Assembly (NCBI GenBank): GCA_013115145.1
Contig: JAAPAO010000095.1
Coordinates: 16,005-80,004, forward strand
Length of the DNA: 64,000 nt
DNA from: Perkinsus chesapeaki
Taxonomy: Eukaryota > Perkinsozoa > Perkinsida > Perkinsidae
Reading direction: 5' to 3'
This document shows, piece after piece, positions 10,442 to 21,089 of this stretch (its first letter is position 1; every line of letters starts with the position of its first letter). The notes beneath the pieces are model-generated. The model searched no databases. It saw only the letters and a program-made list of their open reading frames with translations, and was not told where the DNA came from. The position numbers and the translations under genes were made by a program.

Positions 10442-13038
10442 TTACAATCCTTCAAAGGAGAACTCATTCAAGTCATCGTTCTGATCATCCATCAAATCAG
10501 ACAAACCATCCGAGCTGAGGGCCCTGTGGACTGCCTCTCGTCGACGAGCTTCATTAGTGGTGGGGTGGAAGCTGTAGCCTTTCTCCTGCGGTGCGCGTCG
10601 TGACCCTCGGGAAGTGAAATTGAAGGGTTGTGGGACCGTGAGAGTTGGAGCCCATTCTTTGGGTTGCGATTCGGCGCGCATTGTCGATGCTTGCTGTATC
10701 TGCTTCTCCTTGAGCCGGGCTCTGAAACATCACCGGCTTTAGCCACTATCAAAATGGCGTGTTCACTCGGCCGCCCTTTCCCGATATTCCATGTAACGGT
10801 TTAGTCCGCTCACTAAGATTGGCCCTCCTGGTGCAGCCGAGCATGAGCTCATCGTGGACGTACCTGACACTAAGTACCCATCCGCGAGGTTTGTCGATCA
10901 CTTTGCAAAAGTGTTCGTCGAGTAGTGTGGCCTTCTGCTGATGCCCTCGGAGTGAATGTACACTCTCTCAGTTCGTCAGCCTGCCTCTCTTGCCGCTTCG
11001 CCTCAATTTTCTGTTGTCTTCGTTGCTGCTCCTTCTGAATGTCAGCTGAAATGTCATCGCTGTCATCCCCAACTCCATCATCATCTCACTCATCAGTCTC
11101 GTGGGGTCAGAGAAGTTGTAGTGGCTTCTGATGTGCTGGTATGAGCTCTGCCTCCGCTGGCCCAGCGACGCCTCGTGCCTGAGGACACCTCCCCTCGTGC
11201 GATATCAGCATGCGCTCCTCACCCTCCAGAGACGTCACATGCATTCTCCCGATTCTCGTTCAGTCTAGCGGCATCCTGATACAGCCTTTCATAAACCTCA
11301 TTCCTCTGGGGCCTCGAGGCGGTGAGCTCTCGAGATCTTGTGTTCAACTTAGGTCGGAAAGTGCACTCTTGTGGCTCTTGTGATCGAAGGAGCTCCTGCT
11401 TTTCTCTGAGCGTCAGCCATACCGTACACCACCTATACAGCTGCTTACTGTCTCCTCTTAGCATCAACGCATTCAATCCTGTGGGCTCGACTACGTGGAG
11501 ACTCGCCTGTTCGATTCGAATTTGGCGAATTCTCACAAGTCTTCCCTTACCTGCTGTTATGGCCACGGATACCGGATTGATGGCTGGTTTGAATGTACAC
11601 TCGGCATCTGGTAGAGCCGCCTCGATGCTGGCTTTAGCTGAACTAGCATGGGCGAACTGCTCTAGAATGGAAATGTGTAATTGGCGGTATGCCTCTTCAT
11701 GCCGACCTTGTCTCTCCATGAATCGTCTAATCCTCCTTTTTCTCTCGTCGGCTGTCAGCTGGTCCCCTATCTCATCGGCATCCCTCGCCGTCCCTTCTCC
11801 CCGGCCAGCTCCTCGTCCCCGCAGCAGGCGTTCCTCAACTGGTAGGTTAACCGTTGCTTCTACGAGGGCACTGTCATTTGACCCGCCAAACTGTGTACCG
11901 TGTGCTCTGCGTCGTTCGAGCATCCTCAAGCTTCGATTATTAAGCTTTGGTGTAAAAGTGGCTTCCTTTCTTATTTCAGCCTCAGCTTCTCGCCGTCTCA
12001 GCTGTAACCGTTCCTTGTGCAACTGCTGAACTGATTGGTATCTAACGCAGCGTTTTACAATGACAGTGGCTACTCATACAGGACAGCCAATAGCGTACAA
12101 TATCTACAATTATCTTATATGAGGTGGAGTGTCACTTGCCTTTGCTCGATCGGAATCCTATCATTTGGATGAGGGACGACTCTCGACGGCCGCACCGCAG
12201 GTCTGAATAAGCAATTCAAGGCTGGCCCAGTGGTAGATCAGGTATACGGACCTGAAGGTATAGCCCTCGAGCTCTCTAGCAGCCTTGTTCTGAAGCTCTT
12301 TCTCTCGTAAGGCACCACGACGTTGGGCTTCGGAGTGCAGCCGATCAGCCAGCTGCCGGGGTGTTGCTGATGACAATGCCGATCGGATGATAGCCTCTCT
12401 CCCCAGCCCACTTGGTCTCGTTCCCTCGACAAGTTTTCGACTGCGCGTGCTGATCTTAGGAGTGAAGCTGCATTTGTTTGCTGCTCGCTCGCGCTCTTCT
12501 TTCTCAGCCATCCGACGATGTCGCTCCTACAGTGATCTCTTCAGCTACACCAAGTCTACAAACATGTTCACCCTGGCATGAGTGCGAAGCCACAGGTCCA
12601 CTTTGCCGTTGAACTCGTTCGCATTGATAGTCTTCTTTTTAGGAATTTCCCTGAAACCAATTTAGTGAAACACAGATCCTTCACAGACCCGAAGGGCGTG
12701 TTTTTTCTTACCCTTTTCTGCCGTTCCGTGGAGTCCTTGTAACTTCTTCTTCTTCTCTTGCCTCTTGTGCTGTCTCCTCTGGATGGTACTCCCGTCGTTG
12801 CTCCTCGTGTATCTGCCAGAAGGAGAGCCTTTGTCATCGTATGCTTCAGCTTCCATATCCCCGTTATAAAACCCACAGCTCCATTATGCCGCCCGAGTCT
12901 CCGTCTATCCCTCTCGTCTACTAGTTGCTGCATGATGCCTTCACTACCAATTTTTCGATGACTGTAGTTGGCCGATGCTGGCCATCGCGAGTCCCTCTCG
13001 GCAAGAAGCTGCTGTAGGGCCTGCTGGGCAGCGTGCAT
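10442..13038 (-). CDS. TFxP-repeat protein (uncharacterised, probably cytoskeletal)
   Basis: Eleven exons (13038-12877, 12812-12712, 12650-12572, 12526-12248, 12025-11551, 11506-11449, 11405-11223, 11178-11090, 11045-10878, 10827-10767, 10721-10442) sum to 1935 nt, or 644 aa. Every intron is GT-AG and every phase fits. The protein is highly charged and predicted helical. It carries a recurrent motif [ST]F-x-P-K-[LI]-[NS]-x-RS: CSFTPKISTRSRKL, ATFTPKLNNRSLRM, CTFKPAINPVS, CTFRPKLNTRSREL, CTFTPRAS, and a late YSFHPTTN. One copy is followed by VYERLYQDAARLNENRE. I recall similar short repeats in uncharacterised coiled-coil proteins of kinetoplastids and alveolates; a cytoskeletal role is only inferred. 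The first Met could be preceded by a further exon. Confidence 0.82.
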
Positions 13039-13779
13039 CACTGATAAGGCAAATATTTACACTGCAGGTGTGTTGATGTTGTCCATCACCAAAGCTCACG
13101 TTTACAGGGGATACGTCAAGGCTGTCTAACCGTAACTGAGAAGTATCATTATCCCCACACGCAGTGGTTTGTGTGATGCTACGTCAGAGGAGATCCTCGA
13201 CTCTCTAGCCTGTAGGTATCTCTCGCTGTCCGCTATCGATGCTTCAATATCGCTGAATGTGGCATGCATAAACCGATAATGGCAGCAACACCTGCATTGT
13301 CAAGGTTTACTCAACAGGTGCAGGTAGTTATTATGCTCCAAGCAGAGTGTGATGAGATGCCAGCCTAATGTGTTTTTTCACGTCCATCTCGTGTACAACG
13401 TGTGCTGCCGGCAAAGCTCAGCTGGTCGACTATGGTATTCTACTAGAACTTCATAGCTCTGCTAGTAATTGACAACGCAGCAACTGGGCGAGGAAACGCT
13501 TTACATACTACATCTTCGGCAGCATGACTACACTAGCGGCTCGTTTCGAGGTAAATTAGTGTAGCGACTCAAAGTACCTTCCAAAGCTAACGTCCTTCTA
13601 CAGGATTGCATTTACCTGGCTTAACATTTCCAGTACAAGACAGATCCTCGTGTACTGCATACGAGGAGGGGGTGCGGGAAATGCCTAGTTGGCACTCTTT
13701 TCCGGCACATAATAATAGAGAAGCCTGTGGCGCAAGACAACTGCGGTGACATCTAATATCGTGGACGACATAATCTAAC
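13039..13779. other. Intergenic, no gene seen
   Basis: I see no convincing coding frame or RNA. It is presumably the 5' region of the minus-strand TFxP-repeat gene. Confidence 0.5.
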
Positions 13780-13853
13780 GCTGGAATGGTCTAGTTGGTT
13801 ATGACGAGCGCCTCACACGCGATAGGTCCCGAGTTCGAGTCTCGGTTCCAGTA
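13780..13853 (+). tRNA. tRNA-Val (CAC)
   Basis: The cloverleaf folds with acceptor GCTGGAA/TTCCAGT (one G-T pair), D stem GTC/GAC, anticodon loop CTCACAC (anticodon CAC) and T arm CCGAG-TTCGAGT-CTCGG. The anticodon stem AGCGC/GCGAT holds one G-A mismatch, so activity is likely but not certain. A box TGGTCTAGTTGG and B box GAGTTCGAGTC are intact. Confidence 0.85.
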
Positions 13854-14232
13854 TTGGTAACAATATTCGATCTGACATGTTCTGGCTTGTGTGTGGAGCA
13901 TCTCTGCCGTGGATCTAAACTCCCACGCAATCCCTAGTCGGCGGAGTTCAGCTTATTCACGCAGCTTCATCAGCCAAAAGACGGCCTAGACGAAAATAGG
14001 GTATTCCTGTGGGAACGTATCGCAGAGGCACCATAGGCCCCTCACGTCGCACTGACTACACCAACTTGCGGAGTGCACGCCGCTTGGTCCAAGCGGCTTG
14101 GATCACGCCACTAGTGTATGCCGCCAATAGCCTGTCAGCTTTTTCCAGCCCTCTCCATAAACTAAGACCGTATTCGTCCATGAAACTTCTCATAATGCAA
14201 AGCAGTGGCCGGCATGCCCATTCAAGAACCTC
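13854..14232. other. Intergenic, short perfect hairpin
   Basis: I see no gene. A compact inverted repeat near 14080-14098 (CCGCTTGG, 2-nt loop, CCAAGCGG) is the only visible structure. It lies about 130 bp downstream of the aspartate dehydrogenase stop. Confidence 0.4.
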
Positions 14233-15775
14233 TCAGCTTAAATGTATTCCTGCCGGTTTCCCTTTAGCGTTCATCAGTGATGTGAAGAATGCGTTGTATG
14301 TCTGCTTTCCCGTGACAGCCCCAACCGCAGCTGGATTGCTGCGTTCTGTATGAACCTGAATCCATCGCAACTGGAGCGCAAAGTTCGCGTGGAGTACCGA
14401 AGGATGCTGGCAGACGCAGAGTGCTTGTATCGCCCTCTCCCACCTTAAAAGCACATCCTAAGGTTTCGTCCCAAGGACCGTCAAGATCTACAACGACGAT
14501 ATGACGATCGGTCAGAGCGGGATTCGCCACGAGCCGGGCCTTAACCCCAGAAAAGCCGAGCGATGGTGCTGCGATCTGAAAATACGTCTATGCCTGTTGT
14601 GGACGTGTTCACCTCGAGGTCGGGGTGCCAAAGACGTACCACACTGTACACGGTACAAAGTATCACACCATTCCCAAGCGGCTTTGGCGCAGTAGGTAGC
14701 GCGTAGGTCTCATAATCCTAAGGTCGCGAGTTCGATCCTCGCAGGCCGCATTTTTATCATTAAATGAACATGTTATTCAGGCAAGTCTTGACGGGAAACT
14801 ATCAAGAAACCTGAGTGTTTACCGCGGCACATGCCATAGTATTAACGTTATTAGGCGCCAATGGGCACAGTGTGCGAACATCGCCTTCGTAAACTACCAA
14901 ATCCCCATCTTCACCTGAAACATCACCACTACCCTCTTGACAACCTTGCTCCTCCCTCACCTCTATGATTTTCCAGCAGTGTCGTCATTCGCTCCTTCAA
15001 AGGACCGACAAGTTTAAGGCTATCAGGATGCTTCTTCATGGTTACTGTAAGCCCTCTGAGCGCACCTTACCACACAAAGCCTGTTTACGTGTAACGCAGT
15101 ACCCCGCTGAAGCACGTTCCTACCCTTGGCATCCATTCTACGGATATCCTCCGCTCCCCATAATGCCCCCACAGAAACATACACCGAGTGCCCTGCTCCA
15201 GCAGCTACGAACATCCTACTCGATAAAACTTACCTGACTTAACCGTGGCTGTGCGCACCGACTCTGTAAATCCTTCATCGGCGAAAGCCGTGGGTGACCC
15301 AACATACCTAAGTCGCATACCCCTTAGCATGAGAGCAAAGACTAGTACATATCAGCTTCGGCCAGTACGGTAGAGCACCACTGCTTGGCGACGTCTGGAT
15401 GGCAAACCTAATCTACAGAGTTAACCTGGAGACTGCGAGCGAACAGCGGCTACTTCAGCGACCAAGTCGGGCTTCTTTTGGGAAAAATCGGCAAGGTCCT
15501 TCAATACGCAATCTGCCGGCACTCGACCATCTTGCACGGCCTCCTCCACCTATATTGCTAATTGCTATCCCTCCATAGAGAGCAGGGCTACCGTGCTGAG
15601 ACTTCTATTCCACACAAATGCCAGCTCCAACTCTGAACTATTTCGTATCTCCTCGACAAGGAACCTGCGATGTTCCATTATGGAGGGAGCCCTCCGAGGG
15701 AGACTTCTCGACACTACCGTCCTACTGTCCAAGGTGACCATACCCCATTATCCCAACACGTCGAGGCTTGGCCAT
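14233..15775 (-). CDS. ASPDH: Aspartate dehydrogenase-like NAD(P) oxidoreductase
   Basis: Ten exons (15775-15726, 15664-15592, 15549-15454, 15407-15349, 15307-15234, 15192-15124, 15053-14961, 14914-14823, 14575-14444, 14370-14233) sum to 876 nt, or 291 aa, close to the usual size of the animal protein. The N-terminal Rossmann start RRVGIMGYGHLGQ is followed by LELAFVWNRS. Then come PDLVAEVCHPD, VGSPTAFAD, VGALWGAEDIRRMDAKG, LCPLAPNNVNTMACAA-IAAPSLGF and NPAAVGAVTGKQT. These match the aspartate dehydrogenase domain-containing family, which oxidises L-aspartate to iminoaspartate/oxaloacetate in relatives; the substrate here is inferred. Intron 8 (14576-14822) contains an oppositely oriented tRNA-Met gene. 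Confidence 0.93.
14678..14750 (+). tRNA. tRNA-Met (CAT), elongator, inside an antisense intron
   Basis: Acceptor GCGGCTT pairs with AGGCCGC. The anticodon loop CTCATAA gives CAT, and the T arm GCGAG-TTCGATC-CTCGC is perfect. The typical elongator T31-T39 opposition is present. A run of T (TTTTT at 14751) directly follows as a Pol III terminator. The gene lies wholly within intron 8 of the minus-strand aspartate dehydrogenase gene. Confidence 0.95.
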
Positions 15776-16112
15776 AGACCGAAACACTTGCAAGCTCTAG
15801 AGACTTACATAGGATTAACCAACACAACCATGGAGAGGAGATGACAATCCTTAATTTGTCATTCGGACACTCAGACATGCTAATCGCAATCAAGCTCGCG
15901 CAAAAGCGCTTTCAGTGTACTATGGCCCTCGTCGTACAACCACAATGCCGCCGATGCTGACCCCTCCTTCTGAGGGCATAAATCTGACCATAGCAGCAAT
16001 CTGTCCCTACTTGTCCTGTGTGACCCCTGTTTCCCGGTAACGGAGCTGGGCGGTGGTCTAAATTCGAGTACCTGTTTCCCCTAGTAAAAAGCATCACCCG
16101 GAAGGCATATCC
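15776..16112. other. Intergenic spacer
   Basis: This 337-bp stretch separates two minus-strand genes. I see no coding frame or RNA that I can support. Confidence 0.5.
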
Positions 16113-17641
16113 TTACATTCTTTCCCGCTGGTTTTTATTCCACAGAGCAGATCCACTACTCCCATTCTGCCTAACTGGTCTAAACACTGCCCTACGACTG
16201 GCCTCTGCTTCCAACTCCAACGCTCGTTGCTCCGCCGATAACCTCTCCTCATCACGTCTTTGCCTCCTCTCAGCAGAGTCCCCGTACCTATCCGTATGCC
16301 CAATATTACCCCACACCAACACCCATCACTACAGCCTATCAAAGGTCTCATTGAGAGCTTCGGCCGTAACCTGCCGTGATGCATGGACCGAGCATGTTCT
16401 AGTATTGAACTCCTCCCATGTCTCCTCTTGTGCTATCGCCTTGAATTCCCGACTAGGAGGGGCAAACCTAGCCCGGTACCTGGCACAAAGCAGCCTTTTA
16501 CTTCCGAGAGCCAACTGAACCTACAGTCGCTCATGTACAGCAGCCCCACTAGCCGAAGCCAATCTCTTGGTACCAGTAGATGTAGCTCGGATATCTTCAG
16601 CCAACTCCAGCAGCTCCTTCCTGGTAAGGAGTCCCCATAACACAATCCCATATAGTACTAGTACCTTTCCATACGATGCCTTTGCCGTTCCATTCGATCA
16701 GCAGCATCCTTATATAGACTAGCCACTCGAGCTTGAAGATCTGCCTCTAGCGGGGTTCTCTGCCCTAGTCTCTTCTCCTTAACCTCCTCATCTACACTTG
16801 CCATCGAGCAATGTTTCCCCCTCTTAGCCATCCTCTTGGTAACCCTCAAACTCCGCGGTGTCGGCAGGGACCTCCCTCTAGAGAGCTTCCCTATTGTACG
16901 ATGAGTTCGCTGCCTATCTTCCTCCCTAGCTGCCTCCTCTCGGGCTTGCCTCCGCTCACTAAGTCTATGTTGGTCCTGGTACCTAAGCACACTTCTCTCT
17001 ACCACTTTCCCAACGGTCTAATTACAGTTTTTCCCAGACCTCTGCGTTAGGCTTCTTTGGTCTTCCCCCCACTAGCTCCCTGCATTCCAAATACAACCAA
17101 GCAGTCTATCATTGCTTTCACCCATTAGCCATATTATCTATTTCCTTCTGTTGTTGGACTATTGCCTCAGCTATTGCTTTCTGTCTCCCTTTAAAGTCCC
17201 TAGATATCGAATCAGTTACGGTTATTGTAAGCTATCTTTTATTACTCATATAGGCGGTTGATGTGCTCTATATCGAGCTTTCTATCACGAGGGCAGCCCC
17301 CTGGTTTAGCCATTTCGGTAAACTCCTCAACTTGAGCTGCTCTTTGTTCATCGACATGCTTTTGTCTCAAAGCGTATCTTTTATCAGCATGAAAGCCCCT
17401 AATCAACCTCCATCGGCCCTACCCTTTATATAACCTATCGAAGGTATCCCCGCTAGCCTTCCTCCTCCTTCTAGGCAGTTTTATCGTCTCCTCTTCCTTC
17501 CTAGATTGCTCTGCCATCCACTTCTCTCGTTCTTGTCTAAGCCGTTCCCTTTGTTCCTAACACCACAGCTCCCTCCCCCCAGTCCTGTACCCTTATTACC
17601 GCTGCCTGATGGTAAAGCCGCTCAAATACCCTATTGGTCAT
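16113..17641 (-). CDS. RLY-repeat charged protein (uncharacterised, modular)
   Basis: Nine exons (17641-17600, 17556-17423, 17377-17246, 17199-17122, 17079-17026, 16982-16665, 16620-16525, 16479-16333, 16287-16113) sum to 1134 nt, or 377 aa, with all phases consistent. The protein is Arg/Glu-rich and built of modules that each contain [FIVW]-x-x-[RK]LY-x-D/H...R...RQ: VFERLYHQAAEQRERL at the start, then FDRLYKG, INRLYEDFKGRQ, VWEKLYQDQHRLSERRQ, VASLYKDAADRMERQ, ERLYRARF and FDRLYGDSAERRQRRDEE. A TFxP-like AVFRPVRQ lies near the end. It shares the RLY and TFxP signatures with the protein at 10442-13038. Function is unknown; a cytoskeletal or ciliary scaffold would fit the composition. Confidence 0.82.
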
Positions 17642-18127
17642 ATAACATTAAAGTAGCCTGAAATCTAACACCCCTATCGAGCCCTCCTTACTGTGCAGCG
17701 GTAATAAACACCCGCGAGCATCTTTTTGGTTGCCTAACTACTCTACATGATATACTAGCATTCATTCAGTAGCAATTACGTGTCCCCATATACAAACGAT
17801 TGCTGCTAGACTAATCGGAATACTTTAACGTAATGTTGGTAGACCGAAAATGCTGCGCGCATGCGGGCGCGCGAGATTCTTTCGCACTCACAACTTTTTA
17901 GACAAATTGTTGAGTTTTCGCTTGGCTCACTAGTAGTAAGCGTTCCATTGCTTATCCTCCTCAATCGAGCATACTATAATTCTCCACCACTTTGACTGTC
18001 TAATAAGCTCCCTCTCAGTAGTATCGGTAAAATACCATTCATTTGCGGCTATGTGATGATGTATCCTTGTGTCGCTAGCTTGTGCTATTAGTAACATCTG
18101 GTAACACTTGCAAGTTGTAAAATATTC
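17642..18127. other. Divergent intergenic region
   Basis: This 486-bp stretch lies between the starts of two divergently transcribed genes (RLY-repeat protein, minus; glycosyltransferase, plus) and should hold both promoters. A CG-rich palindrome-like patch (GCGCGCATGCGGGCGCGCG) lies at about 17852-17872. No TATA-like element stands out. Confidence 0.5.
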
Positions 18128-21089
18128 ATGTCTTCATCGTCCTCGTCTGGATCAGCGCCGACCCCTCACATAGATGATGTGGAGGGGTCCCGGCCAGCTT
18201 TAGTTGTCCCTAAAGTGAAGCTTCCGCCGATTCTTCCTATATTCCAGCGCGAGGCGGTCTTGGTAACACCCACTGTGTTTCACTTTTCCCACTCAAGCCC
18301 CTCTTCCTCTTTAGGCGTTCTCCCTGGCTCTTTGTATCTTCGCTGCATGCTCTTTCTTCACTATGAACCTATCATGGGCCTATCAGCCGGATCAGAAGGG
18401 TAACAGTCAACATTAACGATGACTTCCAAAGCCATTGCTACTTTATAGGTTACGAAGTCCCGTTGGCTAATTGCCCGGCCTTCCCAGAATCCTTTACCAT
18501 AAGCCATGCTGAGGCACCATCAGGTCCAACGTGTAAATTGGAGATATTGCAAAATGGATGGAACGAGATGGTCATGTACAACTCCAGTATCTATCCCCTT
18601 CCCAGCGACACACCACTTGATAAATCTCTCAACGATTGCCGACTTCCCCAGAATGGTGAACAGAACTATGAGTGCTTCCCCCAGTACCCGTGCCATCAAG
18701 CCTGCCGTAGAGTAGATGATTCGGAGACGTATTATCTTGGTGAATGCCCCGATCCGGCATCACTACCAGATATTGGCAATGACGTGATGAAGCCCGGTAT
18801 ACCGAAATGTCAGGTCAAGCTATCGCCGAACTCTCCTTGGGAGACTCTCTTCTGTAAAGAGGTAACAACATAATGATCAAGCATGTCAAAGATTCTATCT
18901 TTCAGGTTCTTACCATGCCTTACTGTTCTAGCAAGTATGATATTACACCCTCTAACATCCTTGGTATGAGAGGCATCATCCTGGCTGGCATGCTATTAGT
19001 GGTTATATGGTTCTGTGCTGAATGGGTGTTATGGTATGTCGACCTCAACCTGCGTAAAGAGAAAGCAGAGGGTATGGCCCGAATGGAGCGTGAGCTTCCA
19101 CAGAAGAGGCTTTATCTGCGGCAGCAAGTTGAAGGGCATTGGCGGGATGAGTATAACAACGCCACGGCTAGCCCAGAGGATTCGGGCAGCCTGTCAGTGT
19201 GCATCGCCCCAGCAGTGGACGAGGAAGAGTTTGAGGGTTTACCTGATGATGAGATCAACAACTACGTCTCGAGGGATCCTGCGATGAGGTTCCAATCTGA
19301 GACCTGGAAGCGGCGGTTAACCCAGTGGAAGGCGTGCAAAGCTGCAGCCAAGCGGAGGCACAGGATTCGCCAGATATTCTACGTGGCTGGCCTCAACATC
19401 TTCTTCCTTTGGCTCCTTATCGCCACCCTCTATATCGTACTATATTACTCGCCTCAGAACATCCTTGCCACTACTAGGAATGTAGCTGATGACCTCTATG
19501 GTGAAGTATCTATATGGAACGCTCATTCATGGTTGGATATCCTTATCTTTATCGATGTCCTCCTCGATACCTTCCTATTCCTCATCGCATGCGTATTTGT
19601 CAAGTGGCCTCGTGCTCCGGTATATACTCGTCACGTCCAACAAATAGTAGCTAAGAAGAAGCAGCAAGGCAGTAGTAGCCGTGACCGTACCGGTTCATCG
19701 GAGGTCGGTGATGTCAAGTCTAGGGCTGTGTATGTTGGTGAGGACGGCATCCCGTCCCCACTAAGTGATGACCTCATTTCGGATTGCACCTCAAGCTCAG
19801 CATCTGGCTCCGAGGAGATTGTGATGAAGCAAACTCTTGCGTACGATTGTTGTCTGATGATCGCCTGCCATCTTTCTGCGATGACAGAAGAGCGGTATGA
19901 GACGTTCACTGGTACCTTGCGGGCTGCATTGATGGTGTTCCCTCCTAGCCACATCTTTGTCTGTGATAATGGTGGCGATACTCACCCCGAAGATGAGACT
20001 CAGTGGGCAACACAACAGGTTCATCCTGATATCAATTACGTGTACATACCAGAAGGCAATAAGACATTTGCATTCTACTGGGTTAATAAGTACTGGATAC
20101 CTTATCTGGCCCAAAACGGTAGGATACCTGACTTCAAGTACTCTGTTATGATTGATGATGATGTGCCTTTGCCTGCCGATCTTTATATCCCTCACGAGCA
20201 GCTGAGAGCCAATCCTAACATTAAGGCCGTGCACTTCCCTATCACAGCGACTACTCCTGATGGTAAGCCTACTATGTTGGTGAAGATGCAAGATATCGAG
20301 TATAAGATGGCAGCAGTTCACAAGCAATTCCAGGCTAAAATGGCACGAGCTCTGTCCTGCCATGGTGCCGTGTCGCTATGGGATCGTGAGGCCCTTGATG
20401 AGGTTCTCTATGAGCATGATACTGTCTTTAATGGTGAGGATATGTATATGGGGTTGACTCTTTTGAGGAAGCGTGATGAATCTACGATTATTTCCTGTGC
20501 GCAGACAATCGTACCTACCTACGCCCCAGACACTTGGCCTGTCCTTTTCCGGCAAAGAGTTAAATCGTGGGATGTTACTTCACACAAGAAGACCTTCACT
20601 TATCTCTGGGAAGTTATTAATCCTCGTTCCTTCTGCCATGGTGCATCATTGGTGTTGAAGCCATACTTCCTTCAAGAACTACTTTGTATATGTTTGGACT
20701 GGTTGCGTACCTTCCTACTATGTGGTCTACTATTCCGTGACTGGCTTGGTCTCATTCTAATGACTCTTGTTTTCACTGCTCTCCTATACGTACAAGTCTT
20801 TGTCTTTGAGGTATTCGTTCTACGTGATCGACATGACCTCAGGTCCGGTGTGATTGATTTCATCCTGTTCCCTTGGTACCGACTCCAATCGTTGCTATTT
20901 AGAATATGCGCTCTTTGCCAGAACCTATTGGTTTACAGCCATCAAAGAAAGAATGTTAAGATTGGTGTGCGTGAGCGTAAAATTCATGATATTCCTCCAA
21001 CGCCACCTCATTCCGATGTGGATTGGTTCTCGGTGTGGGAGGATGACGAGCAGGATTCTCGTCAGCAGCAACCACAGGAGAGTTCGTAG
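18128..21089 (+). CDS. Membrane glycosyltransferase, GT2-like
   Basis: Four exons (18128-18262, 18315-18399, 18449-18861, 18906-21089) encode 938 aa. A Ser-rich cytosolic start is followed by a membrane segment (AFSLALCIFAACSFF). Next comes a Cys-rich, probably luminal/extracytoplasmic region (exon 3, about 14 Cys) and two further membrane spans. The catalytic domain shows VCDNGGDTH, the D-x-D type YSVMIDDDVPLP, the acceptor motif FNGEDMYMG and RQRVKSWD, matching the D, DxD, ED and Q(R/Q)xxRW series of processive family-2 synthases (chitin, hyaluronan, cellulose). Three or four C-terminal membrane helices follow. The polymer it makes cannot be told from sequence. An extracellular polysaccharide is inferred. 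Confidence 0.85.

Noticed and set aside
11322-12029. 235-aa plus-strand frame
   Set aside because: It mirrors the minus-strand TFxP-repeat exons, whose phases and motifs agree across 11 exons.
14009-14353. 114-aa plus-strand frame next to tRNA-Val
   Set aside because: It overlaps the last exon of the aspartate dehydrogenase gene on the other strand and has no protein-like features.
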